A program made the translations under genes and the position numbers. A stretch of 64,000 nucleotides of DNA from the NCBI GenBank assembly GCA_963765875.1, contig CAVXYK010000004.1, positions 1 through 64,000 on the forward strand. The letters run 5' to 3'. Positions 47,312-56,365 of the stretch are shown piece after piece (position 1 is the stretch's first letter; every line of letters begins with the position of its first letter). Below the pieces are notes generated by a model. That model was given only the letters and a program-made list of their open reading frames with translations, was not told where the DNA came from and did no database searches. Source of the stretch: JAWKOK01 sp963765875. GTDB lineage: Bacteria > Chloroflexota > Anaerolineae > Caldilineales > Caldilineaceae.

Positions 47312-49387
47312 CTATTCCATCGCACACGCACCCCACATGCCGACGCCGGCGGCCTGCGCCTGCTGCGCAGCGGCGGCCACACGATCTGAATACTGGCGCC
47401 GTTGGCCGTAGTCGTTGTAGTGCGCCAGTCCCAGCGCGGCCAGATCTTCGTTGAAGAGCGCTCCCATCCTGGGTCCAGACATAGGCCAGCAGCCGCCCGT
47501 ACTTCTCACGTCCGGCTTGCTCCACGTAGACCCCGATGCCCACACAGTTCTTGCCGCTGTCCGTGCCGCAAAGCTGCTGCTTGGTGTAGGCCGAGGCCTC
47601 CGGCCCATAGCACTGGACCGGCTTATCCGGATGCACGGTCTCGGGCGTGTCGACGTCGAGCAGGCGCAGGCGCTCCTCGCTGCCGTCGCTGAAGCGCACA
47701 TCAAGCGTGTCGCCGTCGCTGACGCGGATGACGTAGGCCAGTTCGCCGGCGGGCGGCGGGAGAGGTGCAGAGGCTTCGGCCTGTGTTTGCGCCTCTTCCG
47801 ATGTTTCTTCGGACGCCAGGGCGATGCGAATCTCGACGGTGGCCTCGTTGCCGTTGACAGCGACGATTTCCACGTCCACGACGAGACCAGAGACCAATGA
47901 GCGGACTTCCACCTCTTCAGGCGCTGCTGTGGCTGTAGGCGTGGGCGTACGGGTTGGCGTCGACGTCGGTCTCGGCGTGGGCGTGGCGATGCGTTGTAGG
48001 TGGCGGATCTCGGCCTGTTGCAAGGCCGCGGCGGCCACCTGGCGCTCGTAGGCATCGGCGGCGTGGGGACGACTGGCCAGTTCATCGCAGGTCTGCTTCT
48101 GCTCGGCGATGCGGCGCTCCTGCTCGAAGAGTCCGGCCTCCTTGGCCTGGATCTGCTGGTAGCTGACCCCGCCACCATTGGCCCTGACCTTGAGCGCGTC
48201 GCGCTCCAACTGGTCCTGCCAGAGACGGTTGCGCAAACGTCTCAAGCTGGCTGGTGCAGGTCTCGATGAGGTCGGGCGAAGGGGGCGCAAAGGCTCTGGT
48301 GGCCAGGGCACGGGCGTACTCAAGCTCGGCCGCGGCCTGGGCGATGGTGAGTGAGTCAAGAACCGGTGGTGGCATGGGCGTGGCTGTGGGGTCCGGGGTG
48401 GGCGTCGGGATCAGAATGATGGCGTCTCCAGCGATGGACGGGCGGCGCCGGGCGATGAGCTGGCCTTCCTCGACGACATCGCCTACGGCCACCAGGATCT
48501 CGGTCTCCAGGTCGGTCACGTGGGCGATGCGCACGGGGATGATCACGGGCGTGGGCGTGAAGGTGGGGACGAGATAGCTGCGGCGTTGTGCGCCCGGCTG
48601 GATGCGGATCGAACGGATGTAGAGGTCCTGGCGGCCGTGTCCGGCCGTGCGAGAACTGACCGTCGATGTCGAGCGTGAAGGCCTTGCCATCGATGGCGGT
48701 GACGTGATAGGTGCCGGCGATGCTCTCGTGGGTGGCGTTGTCGGTGGCCTCGATGCGGGCGAGCACCTCGTAGTCCGATTCGAGTTCACGGTACTGGTAG
48801 ACGGCGTAGTCGAGGCTGCCGGACGCGCGCACGATCCATTCGCCCGGGTGGGGAGCGCCATACCAGAAGAGCGTAAGAACCGTGACCAGGAGGAGGACAG
48901 CGATGATGCGCTCGCCATGGCTGCCGCTCTTGATCTTGCGCAGGTAGTAGAAGCGTGTGGGATGGGGCCAGAAGAGCGGGACGCCGGTCAGGCCAATGAC
49001 CATATCGAGTACGAGGTGAGATGCGTACATGGCCGGCCATATCCACCATGGCCACGGTGCGAACCAGGGGCGGATCACCCACGCAGCGAGCGCCAACAGA
49101 AGCAGCGGCCAAATGGAGTGGGTGATGGTGCGGTGGCCGAAGCGTTGCTCGATGCGTTTGCTGATGAAGGGGACGAGGCGTCCGATGTGGCTGTAGGATG
49201 TGTCGATGTCGGGCAGATTGCCGAAGAAGAGGGCAGCAACAACGATGAACGGATCGAGCGGAATGTCGATCTTTTCGAATGTCTGGGCCACAGCGACAAC
49301 CAGCAACGCGGCCAATGTGTGCGCCAGGATCGGGGTGTAGTTCCAGAGATAGGCCTGGAGACGATAGAGTGGTCGGGGAATTTTCAC
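47312..49387 (-). pseudogene. DUF457-type membrane hydrolase / lipoyl-like / coiled-coil / thermonuclease fusion, three frameshifts
   Basis: From the GTG at 49387, residues 1-200 are a LexA-binding-like inner-membrane hydrolase (DUF457/YdjM type) with GNLPDIDTSYSHIG, GHRTITHSIWPLLLLA and ASHLVLDMVIGLTG, carrying the His and Asp metal ligands. A periplasmic part follows with a lipoyl/HlyD-like hairpin (ETEILVAVGDVVEEGQLIAR), a coiled coil (QAKEAGLFEQERRIAEQKQT), a Pro-Thr linker, and a C-terminal staphylococcal-nuclease domain: VSDGDTLDVRFSDG, RLRLLDVDTPET and EKYGRLLAYV hold the catalytic Arg, Glu, Arg. It ends AGVGMWGACAME at 47312. Single-base breaks lie near 48650, 48235 and 47462. About 690 residues joined. 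It lies 117 nt after the AAA ATPase gene. Confidence 0.72.
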
Positions 49388-49504
49388 AGTTTATTTTTTT
49401 CCAGCTATACCCTATAAGCCCGTCTTTTCACGATTCGGTAGTTTTGCGGCAGGTCGATTGCGAAAAGCACCCCATTTCGCACAAAAATTTGCCACCCGGG
49501 ATTG

Positions 49505-50360
49505 TTACCCGGAAAGGCGATAGAGAATGGGGCTGAAGACGCGAAAGACGGCATAGGCGACGGCGGCCAGCATGTAGGCCATCGGGTCGTCGAAGCCGTG
49601 GCTGAGATAGCGCATCGAGATGACCAACACCATGGCGATCATCAACGTGGGCGCAAGCAGACCGACAAAGCTGAGACCGGCCTCGGAGTGTTCCAGGTTG
49701 CGAATGTCGCCGATGCTCTGGCCGTTGCCCAGGCGGGCAATCAGGTCCATGACGACGCCGGGCTTGCCGCCGCTGACGTTGAGCACTTTGGTCTGCAGCG
49801 CCTGCCAGCTCGGATAGCGCGAGCGATCCAGCTTCGACCAGAGCAGCGCGATGGTTTCCTCTTTCTCCAACGGCGGCACCGCGATGCGGTGCATGCGATT
49901 GATGAACGGTTGAATCCGTCGTCGCTGCGTTGCCTTGCTGTCATCGGCCGCAGCCAGCACGATGCCGCCAAAGACAAAGGCCAGCTCTTGGTTGGTGCGT
50001 TCGGTGGCCAGGTGCAGGTCATCGAGCGCGAAGAGACAGTCCTTGCACCATGGCTCGACGACTTCAATCAACTGTTCGACCGTGTATTGTTTGAGTTGTT
50101 TGCGCGCTTCGCTCCAATCCGTGTCCGGATCGGCGTCCACGTTGCAGCCATGGGCATGCAGTTGTTGCGCCATCGACAGGAGCAATGCCTTGCGGGGGGA
50201 CGACATATTCACGCGAATCAACCGGGTGTTTGGGTTTTCCCACGCGGCAAGCACCTGGTCGAGCAGCCACGACTTGCCGCTGCCAGGTTCGCCGCAGAGC
50301 AGCACATGTTGCCGCTTGCGCAGGCGTGATCGGATTCGGGAGAGGAGCGAAGCACGCATG
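49505..50360 (-). CDS. membrane-anchored AAA-type ATPase
   Basis: About 284 residues. Walker A is LLCGEPGSGKSWLLDQVLAA near the N-terminus, Walker B is CLFALDDLHLA, and VNMSSPRKALLLSMAQQLHA fits the ExeA/STAND-like small ATPase layout. Two hydrophobic helices close the protein (VGLLAPTLMIAMVLVISM and AYMLAAVAYAVFRVFS), so the ATPase faces the cytoplasm and is anchored by its tail. Start 50360 is the first ATG without a good ribosome site. It precedes the nuclease fusion on the same strand; a shared membrane-bound DNA-processing role is inference. Confidence 0.8.
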
Positions 50361-50474
50361 GGGCCATGATAGCATACTCGCACGATCTGTTGGAAGGGGG
50401 TGATTGTCGGGGGTGCTGTGGACGGAACTCAACCCTGATTCGATGGTGTTCGTCGATCTCACGAGGGCTGCATT

Positions 50475-50514
50475 CGGTCAAGGTCACTGGAAACGTTTCC
50501 AGTGACCTTGACCG
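50475..50514. repeat. perfect 40-bp palindrome
   Basis: CGGTCAAGGTCACTGGAAAC (50475-50494) is followed directly by its exact reverse complement (50495-50514). The centre TCACTGGAAA / TTTCCAGTGA recurs at 51356-51377 and 55848-55869. It could be an operator for a dimeric regulator or the core of a small mobile palindrome. Confidence 0.75.
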
Positions 50515-50608
50515 ATACCAGCGCCAAACCACGCACTGTTTGTTTTTCGGCGAGTTGCGGTGCCGTTCGACTAAATTGGGCGGTGGATGAGGTTTTTGAC
50601 CATATGGG

Positions 50609-50743
50609 TTGACGAGAAGAGTAAACTGCTGGTGGCAGTCGTCCTCTGCTGTCGGCCCAGGACTCAGCCGATGGGTAGGCTGGCCGGGCCTTGCGAAAGA
50701 GCGCCAGGACGATTGTAGAGTCATTCGATCAAGGTTATGGTAA
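50609..50743. repeat. 135-bp dispersed repeat, copy 2
   Basis: About 90 percent identical by eye to 40122-40256, same orientation, no gaps. Here no EAD-like sequence follows it, so the repeat is independent of that relic. Confidence 0.7.
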
Positions 50744-50839
50744 GTACGACTGCCCACGATAGTACAGACAGTAGACGGGCCGAAGGTTTCTGTCGATCAG
50801 CTGTCACGAAGGAAAGTGGGCAAGTCATTGACACAGCAT

Positions 50840-51170
50840 CGTGCACGCAAGGGAGGAAGAGAGGGCAAGGCGAGCGGAGTCGGACGGGGCGCTGTGGCGT
50901 AGGGTGAAGCGGCCGAGGGCGGGCGGGGCGTGTTGGCCCATCGGGCCATGACGCCAAGGCCGCCCCCCGAGGCGACGACGGAGGGGTTCTTTCCGACGGC
51001 GTGGCCGCAGGTGGCGGAGGCCGATCCGTCCTGCCCGAGGGAGCGGAACCCAGAGCCTCTGCGTCAAGGCGGAACCCCGGAGGAGACGACGGAGGGGCTT
51101 TCCCCGATGGCGTGGCCGTAGGTGGCTGGAGCCGACTCCGCTCGCCTGCCGCCGCAGTCCCGAACGACCG
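50840..51170. repeat. G-rich tandem duplication
   Basis: Two tandem units of about 100 bp share GACGACGGAGGGG followed by TTCCGACGGCGTGGCCG-like sequence (50965 and 51078 regions). The plus strand is strongly G-rich. A long minus-strand frame crosses it but is a low-complexity Pro/Ser/Arg sequence that mirrors the repeat, so I do not call a gene. The rest of 50361-51408 holds only the palindrome and the 135-bp repeat. Confidence 0.55.
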
Positions 51171-51355
51171 AGCGGTAACCCGTCGCTGCACGCCCAGGCA
51201 AGCCGGGCATGGCCCGCAATGGTCTATTGAAGAGAGCAAACGAAATACGGAAAGCGATTCTTTGCGGGGTGGATACAGCTTGATAGCGTCACCCAATAGC
51301 GAGAGCCCCATCTCTGCGCTGGGGCCTTCACCATTTTTCAAAAAGTTAGACTATG

Positions 51356-51377
51356 TCACTGGAAACATTTCCAGTGA
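51356..51377. repeat. TCACTGGAAA palindrome, copy 2
   Basis: Arms TCACTGGAAA and TTTCCAGTGA separated by CA. It lies 31 nt after the stop of the HTH gene on the minus strand and belongs to a block duplicated at 55847-56094. Confidence 0.75.
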
Positions 51378-51408
51378 ACCATGGAACTTGGCGCTCGCAA
51401 GCTCGTTG

Positions 51409-51777
51409 TCATGCCTGCCTCGCAGCCCACGCCTCCATCCATTTTTCGAAGGCCCACTGGGGTGCGTACCATCTGCCGCCGCGCTTATGCGCGCCTTCGA
51501 TTCGGCCATCGCTGACAGCCGAGACCAACGTCGTTGGCGGGATGTCATAGCCGTGTTCCGTTGCCAATTTCCTGGCTTCTGCCGTACTGATCTGATCGAT
51601 CCCGGCCAATGCTGTGTCGACGATAAGATCGCTGTCGACCACTTGATCATCCACGAAGCGATTGATACGGCTGCGCAGCGCCAACAACTCCGACAGGTCA
51701 GCAACGCGCAGGCTGTTGGCCGGATCAAGTTCCCTGCTTAGGACAAATCCTTTGCCGTCCGAATGTATGGTGAACAT
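51409..51777 (-). CDS. HTH DNA-binding protein (excisionase/MerR-like fold)
   Basis: 122 residues from the ATG at 51777 (GGAG 5 nt upstream). The N-terminal half (MFTIHSDGKGFVLSRELDPA) is not recognised. The C-terminal half, DQISTAEARKLATEHGYDIP, then TLVSAVSDGRIEGAHKRGGR and WYAPQWAFEKWMEAW, has the helix-turn-helix plus wing of excisionase-type or MerR-like domains, including the G-R-I wing and W-Y recognition end. A copy of only this DNA-binding half lies at 55901-56094. A palindrome family lies beside both copies and may be its target. Confidence 0.75.
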   Translation of the reverse strand: MFTIHSDGKGFVLSRELDPANSLRVADLSELLALRSRINRFVDDQVVDSDLIVDTALAGIDQISTAEARKLATEHGYDIPPTTLVSAVSDGRIEGAHKRGGRWYAPQWAFEKWMEAWAARQA

Positions 51778-52059
51778 CGTGGCTCCATAAGGCTGAAGTA
51801 TGGCGATACAACGACAGAATAGCATAAAAAAACGAAGCCATCAAGCAAATCCGAAATGCGTGTCGGCGTCGATTACGGGATCTGGAGTCCGTTCGACGTG
51901 ATACTTCAAAGATAGACAACGGATCCAACTACGGTCGAACAATAGAATGAAAGCGTCATGTGTTGATCAATGGGATTTCAACGTTGTTCGAGACGCCGTA
52001 AGAAAAGGAATACAGAGTAGGCTCACGCGAAGAGGGCGACAAGCGAGAGGGCGACAAAT
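51778..52059. other. gene-free stretch, nothing recognised
   Basis: No frame with a ribosome site or family resemblance. It separates the HTH gene from the transposase relic. Confidence 0.4.
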
Positions 52060-52297
52060 GAATTTCGTCTTGCTTCGGACCTTGACATAGGTTTCGTCGA
52101 CGCGGCACGAGTCGTTAGTCGGCTTGCGCTACGGCCACGTGCGCTTGTCGATTTCGGGCGCATAGTCCTGTACCCAGCGAGATTTTGTGGAGTGATCGAT
52201 CAATAGCCCACATTCGGTCATCAGTTCTTCCAGGTCTCGATAGCTCAGCGCGTAGCGTAGACACCAGCGGACGCAGGTGAGGATGATTTCGCCTTCT
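52060..52297 (-). pseudogene. IS6-type transposase relic
   Basis: One frame reads GEIILTCVRWCLRYALSYRD, LEELMTECGLLIDHSTKSRW and VQDYAPEIDKRTWP, then a TAG, then SCRVDETYVKVR. These are the conserved N-terminal HTH region and the DETY catalytic start of IS6/IS26-family DDE transposases. The first codons and everything after VKVR are missing. 52298-52583 downstream on the map holds nothing recognisable. Confidence 0.72.
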
Positions 52298-52583
52298 CAA
52301 TATAGTGCCGCCAATTGAACGGAACAGTCATATTGTCTCAGCCCGATTTGCGCCAACATGCTGCGGATGGGACGTACGTTAACTGAGGCTGATAGTTTTT
52401 GCAACAGAGCTACTTTGACCGTGTCGGCGCCCCGCGCACGTCCCCGGCAGGAACCAGCATCACTCTGGTAAGCCAAGCATGCATGGTTCGTGCCGGGGAC
52501 GTTTTTGCCAATTGTCATCGGACCCTACTGCTGAGCCAACCAGCTTTGTGACAATAGCGAGAATTCTATTTGACAGAGCACTT

Positions 52584-52686
52584 AGGCCATTCCAGGCAAA
52601 TAAGCATCCGTTGTTTGGAACAGTTCTGCCTGGAATCGCTTGAGGCTTTGCTTACACACGGATATTCATTATTGTGCGAAAGCCTT
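52584..52686. repeat. 102-bp palindromic element, copy 1 (inverted relative to copy 2)
   Basis: Nearly identical, with one mismatch seen, to the reverse complement of 63138-63239. Internal inverted arms ATTCCAGGCA and TGCCTGGAAT flank ATCCGTTGTTTGGAACAG. This copy overlaps the stop codon of the BTRD1-beta-lactamase gene by two bases. It is probably a small non-autonomous mobile element. Confidence 0.75.
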
Positions 52687-55523
52687 ACTGGTTGACTACA
52701 AGGGGCAGGTAGACGGTCTCCGGACCCGGATCGACGATCTCAGGATCGGTCGCTTCCGGCGCATCCGCTGTTGCGTGTTCGTGCAACGTGATGGACTCGA
52801 TGCTTGACGCCCGGATCTCGATCTGGGAGAGCGCGGTCGTTGCGGCTGCCTGGACCGCAGCATTTTCCTCAATGAGTCGAATGCGGTCTACCGTAAGTGC
52901 CTCGCCACCGTTCTGGAGCATGACCGGGGTGGGCAGAGCGATGTTCCATTCATTCTGCCCGCTCTGATTGGTCTGGTAGGAGATCCAAATGTCGCAGATT
53001 TCCGACGGGACGCCGCTCGGCAGGTTCATGATGCAGAAGATCTCGTCCCAGTCGATCATGGCTGCTTGTGTGCCGTCGCCTGTACCGACAAGCTGACCCT
53101 GGTGAATGAACTGTATCTGGTGAGCAGACCGGCCGCTAAATGCCTGGATTCCGAGACCCTCACTGCCGCCCGTGAAGCTGAGTCTTGAGTCCACAAGCTC
53201 GCCAACCAAGGCCCGGAACTGTGCGGTCATGGCGGCCCGGCTACGCATACCCACGTCCAGGCTCAGCTTGCTCTTCCACAGAAGCGTTCCTTCCGGCGCC
53301 TGCATGCGAATGCCGCCCTCGCCATCCGTGCCGAAGTCGGTGAGATGCAGACCGCCTTCCACCCGGAAGGCGTGCACCTGGCCCATTGGCGTATGGGACG
53401 CGCCGTCGAACTCCATGCCGCCCGCGTCCGCGCCTGCGGGCTCATTGTCCAGCAGGAGGGAGCCCAGCGCGATGGCCAGATCGCCGGAATTATGGTCTTC
53501 AGTGCGATTGGTCAACACCACGATGACGATCTCTCTGTCGGGATAGATTCGGATGTTGGTGTCCGCACCGGTCCAGCTTCCGCCTTTGCGCATGACTGCC
53601 GTGCCCATGTGCGTACCCACGTTCCAGCCAAGTGCGTAGTTGGACTGATTTTCGGGCGTGTCGCAGGGCGTCGGCTCGGGAACCGTCTGCATCTCCGCAA
53701 GCGAAGCCGCGTTCATGGCCGTCCCGTTGACGACCCGCATGCCCAGGCGAACCATGTCATAGGCCGATGCTTCCAGGCCGCCGCCAAGCACCTTCCAGCT
53801 TGAATTGCTGATGGAGACCGGATCGTTGCTGCCATTGTAGCGTGTGGCGCGATTGCCGTTACCGCTGCCCACATCCTCCAACTTGAGGGTTGTGAGCCCG
53901 AAGGGGCCCGCCAGCTCATCCTCTACAAGCTGGGCGATCGACTTGCCCCCGGCGCCTTCAAGCGCCGCGCCAAGGAAGGTGTAGGCGTGGGTGCTGTATT
54001 TGCAGCCGGCTCCGGGCGTGTAGACGAGCGGTTCATCCCAGAAGTCCTGGGCCGCGGCGAGGGCTGTGGCGTGCTCGGCAATTGGCTCGGTGTGATCTTC
54101 GTAGTGGCCGATGCCGGAGCGATTGGCGATGAGCTGGCGCACGGTGTGGCTGTGATGGGCGGGCAGACCGGGGATCAGCTGACTGCTGTCCGTGTCCAGG
54201 TCGGTAAGCGTTCCATCCTGGAGCATGTTCATGGCCAGGATGCCGCCAACCGCCTTGGAGACCGATGCCAAGCCGTTGATTGTGCGGGCGGAGTACCATA
54301 CATTGTCGTCCACATCCTGATGACCAAAGCCGCGCACATACTTGATCTCGTTGCCGCTGGCGATGGCCACGCCAATGCCGGGGAGGTTGTTGTCGTTGTA
54401 ATAGGCCTTGGCCAGATCGTCGACCTGGTTTCGCAGCGCCCAGTCGGGTCGATCCGTGTTCTGCCGCCACGCGCCTGCGTAGCGCGTGCCGTTGCCGGAC
54501 TCGTACATCTCAAAGTCAATGAGCCGATAGCCAAGGTCGCGCATGCGGTACCAGCGATTGCGGTAGCCGGTCGCGGTCATGTCGCGATATTCGGCCCAAC
54601 CGCGCCCGTTCTCGTTCTTCAGCCAGATCACAGCGTAGTACTGGGTTCCATTGGAGCGATAAGACTCAATGTCCCAAACCCGGTAAGCGCCCCTGTTCTG
54701 CTGGAACTCATCCGAGAACTGTTGATCGGTCAAGTTGCGCCGTTCAATCCAGTCCAGATTCTCCACGTTGCGCACCCAGATCATGGCATAGCGCAGGCCA
54801 TTGCCCGTCGGGTAGGCTTCCACATCTACCATCAAGTACTGGTCCTGGTATTCGGCAAATTTATCCGAAAACTCCGCCGATGTGAGATTGCGCCATGATG
54901 CCCAACCGTAGCCTTCGACGTTGTCTACCCAGACGCCTGCATAGAGGCGCTCGCCGTTCCAGACATAGCTCTCCTGGTCGACAAGGCGATAGCCCTGATC
55001 TTTGAGTTCGACCCACTTGTCGTGAAACTCGTTGGTATCCAGGTTTCGGTATTCGGCCCAGCCCCGGTTGGTGTCATTGCGCTGCCAGACCGCGCCGGCC
55101 TTGTACTCTCCGCCGATGATGTCGATCTCCACATCGAGCATCATGTAGTCGTCCTTCATGGACTCGAAGTGATCGGCAAATTTACTGCTCGACATCTCGC
55201 GGAAGGAGGCCCATCCCGTCTCGTCGAGATCGAAGAGCGCGGACGGTAGAACACCCGCTGCCTGCACTTCTGTGAGCGCCTGATTGTCAACCAGGCCGCC
55301 GTCAGCGCCATCCGCCGGAAGCAGCGCTTCATCTCCCTGGCCGCTGCCTTGGAGCGCTTCCACGCCTGTTGCTTCGCCGACCAGTTCATCGGGGATCGGT
55401 AGCTCCATGGTGTCTGGCACAGCGTCATCCGGCACTCTCTGGGGAAGCATGGGCCGGGATGACCACGGTAGCAAGCGAAATTAGACTGACGAGGATGATC
55501 ATTGCGGCTGCTTTTACATTCAT
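52685..55523 (-). pseudogene. secreted BTRD1-repeat beta-lactamase-family hydrolase, frameshift in leader
   Basis: The start at 55523 has AAGGAG 9 nt upstream and a signal peptide MNVKAAAMIILVSLISLATV ending PAHA. One base is missing in a CCCC run near 55445; the long frame then runs to 52685. Five tandem BTRD1 repeats of about 50 residues follow (pattern GWASFRxMSSxxFxxHF ... GxYKAGxVW), then a class C beta-lactamase-like domain with SxxK as ASVSKAVGG and YST at the Y-x-N position. The protein ends VYLPLVVNQ. About 945 residues. BTRD1 plus this fold occurs in secreted polyglycine hydrolases, so a secreted peptidase or esterase is likely. No lesion other than the leader shift. Confidence 0.85.
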
Positions 55524-55847
55524 CTCGATTTTCTCCTTGTTTCTCTTTGCCTCTCTGAGGCTGCTAGCATAAAGGAGAAAGACGCGCTGCGCAGTGGATT
55601 GAGTCATTGTGCAGGTGTGTGTTAACGCACAAGAGGCGTAGGACCGCGATGTCCATGTCTGCCGACAGGTTTCTCGGCGCGCTGATATGACTTAGATCCT
55701 GACCGGACCAAAGTGTACGGTTGCAGCCCATTCATGAGCTCCATTCCAATTGAAAGCGGCGTGACAGACCTCACGGCGCTCGTGTTTGCTGCTGGTGAAG
55801 ACAGTTGCGGGCGACACTGGCTGAGCTATGAGCTGAGTTGGATGGGG
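55524..55847. other. gene-free stretch, nothing recognised
   Basis: The upstream region of the BTRD1-beta-lactamase gene and the flank of the duplicated HTH block. No gene, hairpin or clear promoter is supported. Confidence 0.4.
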
Positions 55848-55869
55848 TCACTGGAAACATTTCCAGTGA
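55848..55869. repeat. TCACTGGAAA palindrome, copy 3
   Basis: Identical in its 22 bases to 51356-51377. It forms one end of the duplicated block that also contains the HTH relic. Confidence 0.75.
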
Positions 55870-55900
55870 TCCGCAGAACTTGGCGTTCGCAGGCGCATTG

Positions 55901-56094
55901 TTATGCCTGCCTCGCTGCCCACGCCTCCATCCATTTTTCGAAGGCCCGTTGGGGCGCATACCATCTGCCGCCGCGCTTGCGTACGCCCTCGATTCGGCCA
56001 TCGCTGACAGCCGAGACCAGCGTCGCCGGCAGGATGTCATAGCCGTGCTCCGCTGCCAATTTTCTGGCTTCAGCCGTGCTGATCTGATCGATCA
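55901..56094 (-). pseudogene. duplicated DNA-binding half of the HTH gene
   Basis: Encodes DQISTAEARKLAAEHGYDIL, TLVSAVSDGRIEGVRKRGGR and WYAPQRAFEKWMEAWAARQA, about 88 percent identical in DNA to 51409-51600. The copied block ends at GATCTGATCGAT, so the N-terminal half is absent. An upstream ATG at 56137 keeps the frame open and would give a 78-residue protein; whether it is made is unknown. A stand-alone DNA-binding half could compete with the full protein. Confidence 0.65.
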
Positions 56095-56170
56095 CCGAAC
56101 AGAACCTCAATGCTGTTGGAACAAGCGTTGCGTACACTTAGGTCGGCGAAAACAAATAGCTGTACGTGAC

Positions 56171-56227
56171 ACCTTCCTGGAAGCTCTCTAGCCAAGCGGT
56201 TCCTCTGTGGACAGCTTCCAGGAAGGT
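56171..56227. promoter_or_regulatory. 15-bp inverted repeat upstream of the secreted esterase-like gene
   Basis: ACCTTCCTGGAAGCT (56171-56185) and AGCTTCCAGGAAGGT (56213-56227) are exact complements 27 nt apart. They lie about 140 nt before the start at 56366. Could be a regulator site pair or a leader hairpin. Confidence 0.45.
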
Positions 56228-56365
56228 CGTATAGCGAGTTTCTTGCGCTGGCCTTATACAACGCAATCAGGTGCCCGAACCGCTCACAATCGTTCGACAC
56301 GTCATCTGAACGATCCGACAAGCAACGAGACCAACAAGTCCAGACCATGCAGGAGATCCCCGGCT

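Noticed and set aside
50721..51341. 206-residue minus-strand frame
   Set aside because: Low-complexity Pro/Ser/Arg sequence that follows the G-rich tandem repeat; no ribosome site or family resemblance.
53987..54898. 303-codon plus-strand frame opposite the BTRD1-beta-lactamase gene
   Set aside because: Antisense shadow; composition is a mirror of the BTRD1 repeats and it lacks a ribosome site.
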